Origin: Alviniconcha marisindica
Taxonomy: Eukaryota > Mollusca > Gastropoda > Provannidae
Assembly (NCBI GenBank): GCA_018857735.1
Contig: JABMCL010000667.1
Location: forward strand, 381,001 to 445,000
DNA: 64,000 nt
Direction: 5' to 3'
This document shows positions 47,601 to 59,600 of the stretch, piece after piece. The notes beneath the pieces were generated by a model. It had not been told where the DNA came from. It did not search any database and saw nothing but the letters and a program-made list of their open reading frames with translations. Position 1 is the stretch's first letter, and every line of letters starts with the position of its first letter. Made by a program: the position numbers and the translations under genes.

Positions 47601-50600
47601 TGCTCATGACGTCAAAGACTTAGCCAAAATGGCAGCGCTCATGGCTGTGTTTTCTCAACTTTCACACGCTGACTTTTAATGAACTAGACCACAAAACAGA
47701 CTGATAAACTGCGTTTTGGTGTGTTTTTCAATTCCGTTGCTCTTGATTTGGCCCACATGATGAATCTTTGTTCCAGTTCTCCTTTAAGAATGAAAATAAA
47801 GGTCATTATCACAGATATTTCAGAAAAGACACTGACCTTCCTCTGACAGAGTTCCCGGCAGAGACAGCAATGTAAAAGAAACCAACGTTGTTGCCGTGAA
47901 TCCAAATACAGCCATCTCTGTAACATAAAATAATTTAAAAAATCACTTTGTGTAAATGGGATGCTAAATCTGTATTATTCACCCAGAATGTGACGACCTG
48001 ACAGTGAGCCATAGACAAACAAATGAACAAGAGGGAGTCTCGGAGCAAAGGAGCTGTGTGAAAGTTGAGGTGGCCATCCTGGGCTCCCGTCCCTAATAAG
48101 CCCGATGGTTTTTGTGGACATAAAGCTATACTGAAAGAAGAGGGAGTGAATGATCATTGTACAGCAATCATAGTTAAAAATGTGAATGATCATTGTACAG
48201 CAATAATAGTTAAAAATGTCATCATTGTACAGTAATTATAGTTAAAAATGCAATCATTGTACAGTAATTATAGTTAAAAATGCAATCTTTTATTTGTGGT
48301 TTGAGGACTTCAAGGGCCAACAGGCTGACTGCACATTAAATATCAAGCATCAAACACGGACAAAGGAAGCACTCAAGGTCATAGTTTCACAACTTTTAAA
48401 TACTTTTCTTTTCTTTTCTTTTTTAACAAACAGGGTCAGAAATTGAGAGAAAAATAGATGCAAGTTAAAAAAAACAAAAAAAAATCATTATGTGGGGCTT
48501 AATGTCCTCAGATGCTGGGCTGACATATTAGGGATATAATTTTTATTCTATGTTTTATCCCATTCTTATTTAAAAGGCCTGTGATGCCTGTTGTTTAGGT
48601 TCCCCTTTAAGGCTGGTAAAAAGAGTGTACCTGTCCTCAAGTAGGTATGGCCCAGAATGAGCAAAAAGAGGCCGACCACTGCGCACACCGCTATCATCAC
48701 GCATTCCACCGCTCCATCTGCAACAGCATCAGTCACACCTGGTATCACGATGTCATCAAGCCAACAATCCAAGCTAAACATACTTGCAAGTAACCGATGT
48801 CGCCCAAACTGAAGAGAAGTAAGCCCCCACACACACACTGAAGTGTAAGACAGAGACAGCAGCTTTTACTTTACAGACAACCGTTATGGTTTTGCTGTAT
48901 TTAGAATGAAACTGAAACACTGAAACAGATAATTTATGGATTTGCCATTAGGTCAAAATTACTGCGGTGAAAATATATTTGGCAAGCATGGGTCTTTTTC
49001 ATTTGTGTTTCAGTAAACAGACTCAGCTCTGTGCCATATCTTCTTGGTGTCGCACATTTCGTACCACACTGATCTTTAGCCGATCATATTTCTGCCGTTG
49101 CCCACCTCAGCCAAGCACTAACCTCATTTACCTTTGTGTCTTTCTGTGACTTTGGTGTTTTGGCAGCCATTTTCCAATCGACGCACGTTTAATTTTAAGA
49201 GTGGTAAAGTATTAGTTCTAGAAAAAGGAAATGGGTGGAAGAGGGAGACTGAGAAAAAAGAGGTGAAACAGGTGAAACTCCAGCACCAATCGATGTCTGA
49301 AAAAGGTGAGGTCGGGGATTTCTATCCAGTTACACAAAGGCATAACAATAATAATAATAATAATAATACTAGGGAACTTACAGAGCGCTTTAAGAATCTC
49401 AAAGCACTTTACAACTTAAAGAAAAACATACAATGCATAAATACCCATAATTATACAAATCAATAGTATACAAGCATACAAAACATATGAAAATTAACAC
49501 ACAACTTCATACAAAACATGACAAAAACACAGGCGCACAAAATCGTGCACACATGCACTGCACTGTGTCATCGAAAGTCAGCTTCTTGTGTGCGTGGTGT
49601 AGTGTTTATGAGTTCAATTTCTTGATACCTTACGGTGGGTTCAGTGATGTTTCAAGACATGCAAAATTGATGCGACATATCACAAGTGAATCTCATCTAA
49701 ACTGTTTAATCAAAAGATCTGAGTTGAAGCAAATAATTCACATGGTTCAGGAGCTGTGTGAGAGTCGAGGTGGACGTCCTGGACTGTCCGTCCTAACGAG
49801 CCTTCTGGTTTCCGTGGACGTAAAGATTTATTGCACAGTGCTTCAGCATTGGTCACAACTTGTCCCTAATATGTCAACTGACATCTGAGGACATAAAGCA
49901 TCACTTCATCATCAGCAAATAATTCCTGACAAGTGTTGAAAAACTCTGACAAAACGTCCCAAACGCTAATGAGAGGTGATTCAGTGACTGGCAGGTCTGT
50001 GCTGTGGAACCTGTCATGTTTGCCCCATTCAAACTGACATAACACAACTGTATCAGTTACACAGTTATTTTATTAGAATTTAGACAGAATGATTCCACAG
50101 GCAATACGGAGGAAGGAAGCTGTCTTTTGTAGACAATGGCTCGCCCTGGGAATGCTGTAGTGGCAGGAATCTTGTGAGTACAGCTATCATTTAATGTCTA
50201 TATATGAGCCTGTGCCAAAAGGTGCTCGGCGAGGACCATCCATTTTTTGGTCATAAATGCTTCTTCAGGTTTAAGTTTTCTCTGAACAAACCTAACTTTA
50301 TCCGAAAGAGTATGCATCAAAGAGATAATAAAGATAAACTTGACTCCCAAAGTCAGTTTTGAGTTAGTAAAATATGAAAATTTACACCAAGTCCGGGCCA
50401 AAAATCGGCAAAGGAAGGGTGGACATTTCAGTTGCACCGCTTCAGTTGTAGTTTTATTTGCATCTTTCTTCTTCAGGCAATTTTCCTTTTGCTGCCTGAC
50501 AGGACATAGTCAAAGCCTTTTAATGCTTGTGAAAATGGCTCATAACTACTTGTAAAATCTAAATAACTGAAATAAACATGTTTATTTGATTGAAACGCAT

Positions 50601-53600
50601 TGGGTCCGGTTCCGATGCTGACGAAAACGTTTGTCTGCTACTATTCACTGCGGACTTGTGGGTGGTGAAACAAAGAAGCTGTTGCTAAAATCAGTGTTTA
50701 GTCAAAAGCAGTGATAATAAAAGCATTGGATTCTGTTCATAATTATTTTTTTAAAGTTTATAGTTTTAAGTTTTTATTCTGTCAGTCCGTAACGATCGAA
50801 AAATTGCCGATCCTGGGGATAAACATTGATTTTGTGACTGCTGTCTTTTTGCACAAAGCGCGGCCATGTTTATCCACAGTGCTTTGCATCTACTTTCTCT
50901 TCAAACATGGTGCCAACAAGGGGCGATGAGTGAATTTTCGATTTGGGTCATGTACCTTTTTACAGTTTCGATCGAAATATGATGTTGCGTCTGACAGATT
51001 AAATAGTTACTTTTCATTGACACAACGTTATTTCTGCATTTTCATTCGTAATTGTAAGCGAAGTGACCATTATTATACAGGTTTCGGTTGGCAGTGTGCA
51101 AATTCAAAGTGATGTCTTTGTTCGATAGCCAGCTGTTTCTCAGATGACACAGTGTTTTGATCGCAAGTGACCGATTTTTGCACAGTAATGTCCAAGTTTC
51201 GATCGAATGAACTAGTTTTTTCTTAGTATTTTGACTGAAAGAGAAAAACGTATACGTTCAAGTGTTTACTTTGTAATGACGAAAATAGCCGTGTTTATGA
51301 CGGCACACATTTTGGAGTTGATTTGCCGCTGTCGGACAGCGTTTTTTTCATTTGTTCAGTTGATTGGAACAGCATGATGCCATGACACAAATTCTTACTC
51401 CTCAGTACACTTCTGCAACTCTACAGGTTTATTACTGCCGCCTGTGATGTGAACTAAGAGTTTAAAAAAAGGCATAGCTGTAAATTATCTATTTATACCA
51501 ATTTATACAAATTGTACAAACACACAACAACAACAACAACAAAAAGAAGAAGAAAGAAAAGGAAAAGAAGCATTACCATGACATTAACCTTGTGATTAGG
51601 GAGATGATTTAAAAACTTTTATTTTTTTATCTTCCCAGGCCTTCCCATTTCTCTGGGATGAATAAAGTATATTGTTATTGTTGTTTTGATTCTATTTCTA
51701 GCAGGACAGATGCATTCTAAAGTGTGTGCTGAAACTAGTGAAAGCCAGAACAGAATTTCTTAACTGATGTAGTTTTATATGTGCATTGCAGTACAAATAC
51801 AATACAGTGCAGCATATAAAGTAGAATTCTTATGACAATTCACTATAAATATGCAACATGAAGACAAAAAATTCATACAACACACAATACACTGTGGCAC
51901 AATGTGGGGTGGGGGTGGGAGTTAGTAGGGAGAAAAGACCAAATAAACAGAAATTTTAAAAAGGAGGGGGTAATCTGGTATTTGTGTTATTATGTTTCAA
52001 CTACAATACTAGATATATGTTACCTAATGTCTGATGTAGATGTATAATATATTCTGGGAAAAGTCAAAACACACACACGTGCGCGTGCAGACACACACAA
52101 TATCTTATATGCATGTACGTCTCCAGAGTTGCATACCTATAAATATGGAGACATATCCTCAAAAACAGTTGTTATACTGCCTTATTTTGTACACATGCAT
52201 GTTTCTTTTCAGGCTAAAGAGGTTGATGCTCCAAAAGGGGAAAAGCAAGCGTTTTTCATGACACAGCAGGGTCAACATTAGTGGAGCATGAAGCCAGATT
52301 CATCCTGGGAAGCACTGCAGTACTTAGGAACAGCAGAGAAATAAAGATATGTCTTAATGTAGGTAGTCCAAAGTTATTTTGAAAATCAACAGTTGACTAT
52401 CAGACTTTATATATTTGCAAAGATCTTTTTTATCTGATTTCAGTGATACCAATTTTATGTTGATCACTTGAGTAGTTCCGAAGTTATGATTTTTTAAATT
52501 TTTAAATTTTTTCCCCCTTTCAAATTTGCCCACAAAATACAAATTAAGAAATCCTGAATTTAAGGTCCCCCCTGAAGCTTTTTTGCTACCCCCCTGTCTA
52601 ATTTTTTAAAAATCCCCATTCCCCCAACATAAAAATTTAAATGGGCCCAAATTTTTAGGTAGCCCCTTCTTTTGATTATTTTTCCCCAGATATTTCACAT
52701 AAAACTAGGGGCTAAATTAAAAAAAATGCCATCCGTCAATTTTAAAAAAATGGTAAAAAAATCATAACTCCTCTTCTACTTGTCGTATTTACTTTTTGTA
52801 CCAAACTAACCATGGTTAAGAACTCTACATGATGCCATACTTTTCGGATTGATCACTGGGAAATTTAAAAGTCCATTTTTTTTCAGGCTGACCTTACAGG
52901 CCCCGTTTCAAGGACATATATGCGGAAGCGATGTCCCCAAAATCCTCTGTCCCCAAACTTTCCTGGAATTTTTTCAAACTGGATTGACTTCAAACCCCCA
53001 TTTCAAAACAAAGTGCCCGCAGTCTCAGCTAGTCTTTTTTTTCCCGCCGTTACCTAATATACAAAACGAAAAACCCCCAAAATTTTGCAACAGAAGTGAG
53101 TGAAAATCATAAAAATTATGTGCCCCTTCGGATGGGTATGCCCCCCTTCAGACATTTGATCAGATCAAATTTCTGAAAACCCTGAAATTTTCCTTTAGGG
53201 GCTGATGTCAGAAAAACAATTGCCCCACTCCCCCATTTACAGTTTTAATGGGTCACTTTTTTTTGCAAATGTTGGCTTCATTCGTTTTTTTTTTGAGTGT
53301 TTCCTAAATATTTGGGGCCCCAAAAATGGCATTAAAATGCCCCAGGAATTTCCGACTGTCTCCTTGGATATTACCAATAAAGCCCTCCAAACTGTCTTAG
53401 TAGAAAAGTTTGTTTAAAATTGCTGTTTATAAAAAAATTTTTGTCCATCACCCCATTGAAAACCCAAAACCAGCTCTCACCCGTTTTTTGCGATCGTTCC
53501 AGACCGCTTCATTTGTCATTTTTACTGAAAAGAAGCATTCGTTTGATAGCTTAATCTGACTTTCAAAAAAAAGTTTAAATAATTTTACTCATAAACAAGA

Positions 53601-56600
53601 TCGTTTACACGAAATGTAAAAACACTCTGATAGTGGGGAATCCACCAATTTGGCTTTTGCACGATCGCTTGTGGGTTGCCTCCCGCCCATGGCTCACCGT
53701 GCGGTTTTTTGGTAAAAATCTTTTTGGGTTATAAATTTTTCGGGGCGGGAGTTTTTGGACGTATAAATTTTTTTAAACTCTTATTTTAGTAAAACTTTGA
53801 AGAAAAAGATTGATCTTTCTGCTAAATTTTTTTTTATGAGAGTGTCCTGGTCTAAAAATAGTACAAAATCCATTAAACACATTTCAAACAACTTTATTCA
53901 GGACTTCTGCTTGTTGAAGGCAGCCATCATGGATAGGGAAAAAAAAGCTTAGCAACAGCACTTTTGATTGATATAGATTTCATCATGACTGGACTAGAGT
54001 ATGTCCAACACTCCGCGTCTGAAAACAGCTTACAGCGACTGGTGTTCGCAGCCTATGGGCACTGCTGACAGAAGGCAGCGCTTTGGGGTACCGAGATCGG
54101 GGTGAATTTTCACATTCTTTTTCAAAGCGTAATAAACATAACACAGTTAGGAAGAAGACATGAAGCTTTTCTCAACAGTAATTTTGATTCAGATTGGATC
54201 AAAAACACACAAGAAATCCATCAATAAAAATCGCTAAAACTAGACCAACTTAGTTAAGCAGAATGCAGCCGAGAGCAATTTGGACTACCTACTTAATGCT
54301 GAACTGCCAACTCACTGAAAACAAATCTTTTAAATGTATTAGGATGGGAAGAATTAGTGTTAACATGGGAAATTCTCTATGCTTTGTCATCAGTTTCCAG
54401 ATTTTGCGTTACTGTTTCTGGTTACTTACAAAATGTGTTACAATTGTTATTCCAGGTAGTGACACCTGAATGCAAAATCAATGCCTTTCGTAATTGAATT
54501 TACCTGCTGTTAACAATAGGGTAAAGGGTGAATGTACATTTGTAATTCACATGGTTTTCTGTTTTGCCCAAAGAAAGAAAAAATAATGACAACTTGGCTG
54601 TACTTTTTCTAAGTCACATACTGCCCGTCCAGTGTTACATATTCCATAGTCTCCTCTGATATGCATGGGATCAGACAGTGCATTACTTTAAATAATGATT
54701 TCGGCCTTGTTCAGTATTTACAGCAATGTGTCAGATGTAGGAAAACTAAGTGATTTTATTTGCTGTGCATATGTTTTACAGGAAAGGAAAGTTTACCAAC
54801 TTTACAAAGGGAATTTTGTGGGCCACCATACAGTTGTTACATCCAAAAGTAAAAAGCTTAATTAGGGCCTTTGACAAAATTACAAACAAAATTGTTTATT
54901 TCTGGGGTCATCAAAAACCCCTACTAAAACAGCGGTAACATTTTGTTGCATGTAGGGAAATCAAACTGTTTTTTTTATAACTTTGTATTTTAAACATGGG
55001 AAAAAGGGTTAAAGTCCTCCAATAATCGTTACATCCACAGATAAAAAGGGAAAAAAATTTTTTTGATGACCTTATTTTATGCTGCAGTCCCTGGGGGAAA
55101 AACTTTCTTATAAATTCTAAAAAAACACATCCTATTTTTTTTCAGGGTTTTTGTTTTTCCCTTTTTCCCTTTTTTTAAAAAAAAAAGGTGGCAGTCTGTT
55201 TGGGTGTTTAAAACAGCACATCATTGTTTTGGGTTTTGAAAATGGAAAAAAAAAAATTTTAATTTTTTACTGTCTTTTTTTTAAATGAAAGGATGTTTTT
55301 TTTTCCCCCCAGATTGTAGCCCAAACAAATTTAAATTCCCAAAAATTAAAACCCCCCCAAACATTGTGTCCTGCGTTGCATCTGACAGATTCAGGGTCCG
55401 TCTTTAAATGTCTTTTTCACAGACTTTGCTTCATCAAGTTATCTTTTTCAGACCCAAAAAAGTATATATTATATATAAAAAAGGTTTTTCTTTTAAATGG
55501 TGTTACTTGCTAAATGGTTTTTCCCGCTTTTATTTTTCACTCTAAGGTCCACCTTCTAAGCAGCACCTTTTGGCACATGCCATATATGGTTGTTATACAT
55601 CTGGTCAGTTTGGACCTTACGATCTACATGCTAGTGAAGTTAGCCATTTAATAGGCACATGCATATGTTCATTATTTAAGACTAGATGTAACAGAATCCA
55701 CAAGCATTGCCACTTACACTCCAAGCTGCAATCACCGGCGGTGTAGTTGCAGCCATACGTGATGCTAGACACGTAGCTAGCAGCCAGACCATAGCCGCTG
55801 TCCGTGACGACCACTGCATACACCGCACCTTGGGCTCGCTGGGATGTCACTGTTGTCAGTGATTTCTGTGTTCCGTCATTCTTGATGGACACAATCTGCA
55901 CAGAATCAGCACCACACTCTTTGGTCCCGTAGATGAAAGATACAATGGTGTCACTGTCAGACAGGAAACGTTTTTAAAGTTCTGCAAAACATTTGCTGTA
56001 TTAAAATTTGCTGATTAACAGTTAAAATATTTTGTATATAATGCATGCATTGTGGGCATAAAATGGAAGAATCTGTTTCCCATGATATCATTATTAAATC
56101 AGGAAAAATCTCAGAGAAAACTGTTCATTCTCTGTCTTCTTTTTTCCCCCTGCCCTTCAGGTAAATTACTAAAGTAAACCAGTGAAAGTAAAAGAAAACT
56201 GAAAACTCGTAAAAGTGTCTTCAGTTTTGAGCTTGGCTTAAAAAATCACAAAAAACTGACTCACCTTTTGAGCATTACTCTGGACTTGCTCTGCAGTCAT
56301 CATGGATTGGACGACCTCAAACAGTGCACTCACCCCATCGTCATTCTCCAACACGTACCCCACGTAAACTTCGTAACTCAGACGATTAATGAGACTCTTT
56401 TGTTCGCAGCTTCGGGGTGGGTCACCACGACGACCACCCACGTTGGCCCACTGGAACCAAACTTGTGTATGGTACTCAGCGGAGGTCAGGCGAATGTTTG
56501 GGTCAATTTCAAGCTCAAATACTTGATTGCACCCCCCTGGCACAGGCACTGGAAAGAAAGGTACTGTCAAGTTCACTTTTACTTTATAACTTAAAGCAAA

Positions 56601-59600
56601 GCAACTATTCAATCACTAAACATGGGTTTGTTATATAGTCACGGTATAATAACAATAAAAGCATTTCTAATGTCCTGATCTCTTATGATACATGTGTAAA
56701 GTCAAAGTGCTATAACTACACAAAACATTAGAAAAGTACACAACCTAATTTGCGTTACAAATTACATAGTTCATTAACTCTCTATCCGGTATCCCTCACT
56801 CTCTTTCGCACACATACACAGACACACAGAGAAACACACACACACATGTACACACACACCTGTACACACACATGCACACACACATGTCAGGCTATTTTGT
56901 AGTTCAACTTGCTTCAGATCTCCCCCCCCCCCACCCCCCTCCCCCCCCCATCAACTGCAACAACGCCAGCAGTGGATCAATGATTCATAAAACACACATT
57001 TCAATCTGTTATTAACATCATTTGTTAAGCTACATCAAGTACATGTATACCCATACAGTATCAAATCTTAAGAAAACGTGGTATCAGCTTACTACAGTGA
57101 CATTGCTGATAACCCTGATGTTCTGGTAAGCTGGCCACATCATTAGATCACTGTGAATAATCCTGTTCCTAGTGCTGTCATTTCAACTTGAAATAACAGG
57201 CAAAGATAATTTGACAGTGTTTTCTTACTCCGGGAGAATGAAGTCCCCTGAATGGAGGCGGCAGCTGAGTAGAGCTGATCTGCGACAGTTTTAGATCTTC
57301 AGGCATGGACCTATTATAATTTATACTAGACTACCAGCTGGAGAACCTACTATCCAATCTGCATGTTCTCCATGAACAGTGAGTGCTTGATCGGCATTTC
57401 TGATGCCTTTTCTGCCTTTGTTTACGGGTATCCGTCATCTTGCCCACGTGCTCACTGTACCCCCAACAAAAGCGTGACTACTCTGCGCTACACCCTCAGG
57501 CATGGACCTGTAATATATATGAGCCTGTGCCAAAAGGTGCTCGGCCAGGACCATCCAATTTTTGGTCGTAAATGCTTCTTCAGGTTTAAGTTTTCTCTGA
57601 ACAAACCTAACTTTACCTGGAAGAGTATGCATCAAAGAGATAATAAAGATAAACTTGACTCTCAAAGTCAGTTTTGAGTTAGTAAAATATGAAAATTTAC
57701 ACCAAGTCCGGGCCGAAAATCAGCAAAGGAAGGGTGGACATTTCGGGTGCACCACTTCAGTTGTCATTTTGTTTGCATCTTTTTTCTTTAGGCAATTTTC
57801 CCTTTGCTGCCTGACAGGACATAGTCAAAGCTTTTTAATGCTTGAGAAAACGGCTCATAACTGTTTGTAAAATCTGAATAATAGAAACGCGTTGGGTCCG
57901 GTTCCGATGCTGACGAAAACGTTTGTCTGCTACTATTCACTGCGGACTTGTGGGTGGTGAAACAAAGAAGCTGTTGCTAAAATCAGTGTTTAGTCGAAAG
58001 CAGTGATAATAAAAGCGTTGGTTCCATTCGTAATAAAAAATTCAGTTTAAAATTTCAAGTTTTTATTTTGTCAGTCCATTACGATCGAAGAATTGCCGAT
58101 TCTGGGGATAAACGTCGATTTTGTGACCGCGGTCTTTTTGCACAAAGCGCGGCCATGTTTACCCACAGTGCTTTGCTTACGGGTAGTACTTTCTCTTCAA
58201 ACATGGTGCCAACAAGGAACGGTGAGTGAATTTTCGATTTGGGTCATGTACCTTTTTACAGTTTCGATCAAAATGTGATGTTGCGTCTGACAGATTAAAT
58301 AGTTACTTTTCATGATACAATGTTATTTTTGCATTTTCATTCGTAATTGTAAGCGAAGTGACCATTATTAAACAGGTTTCGGTCGGCAGTGTGCAAATTC
58401 AAAGTGATGTCTTTGTTCGATAGCCCGCTGTTTCCGGATGACACAAGCGGGCCTTAGGTCAGTGTTTCGATCGCGAGTGACCGAATTTTGCACAGTAATG
58501 TCCAAGTTTTGATCAACGAACTAGTTTTTTCTTAGTGTTTCGACTGAAAGAGAAAAACTTATACGTTCAAGTGTTTACTTCGTAATGGCGAAAATACCTG
58601 TGTTTACGACGGCACACGTTTTGGAGTTGATTTGCCACTGTCGAACAGCGGTTTTTTCATTTGTTCAGTCGATCGGAACAGCATGATGCCATGACACAAA
58701 TTCTTACAGTACACTTCTGCAACTCTACAGGTTTATTATTGCCGTCTGTGATGTGAACTAAGAGTTTAAAAAGGCATAGCCGTAAATTATCTATTATACC
58801 AATTTATACAAATTGTACAAACACAACAACAACAACAAAAAGAAGAAGAAAGAAAAAGGAAAGAAGCATTACCATGACATTAACATTGTGATTAGGGAGA
58901 TTTTTTTAAAATTATTTTATCTTCCCAGGCCTTCCCATTTCCCTGGGATGAATAAAGCATATTGTTATTGTTGTTTTGATTCTATTTCTAGCAGGACAGA
59001 TGCATTCTAAAGTGTGTGCTGAAACTAGTGAAAGCCAGAATAGAATTTCTTAAACTGATGTAGTTTTATATGTGCATTGCAGTACAAATACAATACCGTG
59101 CAGCATATAAAGTAGAATTATTGTGACAATTCACTATAAATATGCAACATGAAGACAAAAAATTCATACAACACAAAATACAATACACTGTGGCACAATG
59201 TAGGGTGGGGGTGAAGTTAGTAGGGATGAAAAGACCAAATGAACAGAAATTTAAAAAAGGAGAGGGTAACCTGGTATTTGTGTTATTATGTTTCAACTAC
59301 AGCACTATATATATATATGTTAGTAATATTACCTAATGTCTGATATAAACGTATATATATTATATATATATATACTATATATATATATATTATATATATA
59401 TATATATTCGGGGAAAGTCAAAACACACACACGTGCGCGTGCAGACACACACAATATCTTATATGCATGTAGGTCTCCAGAGTTGCATACCTATAAATAA
59501 GGAGACATATCCTCAAAAACAGTTGTTATATTGCCTTATTTTGTACACATGCATGTTTCTTTTCAGGCTAAAGAGGTCAATGCTCCAAAAGGGCAAGAGC

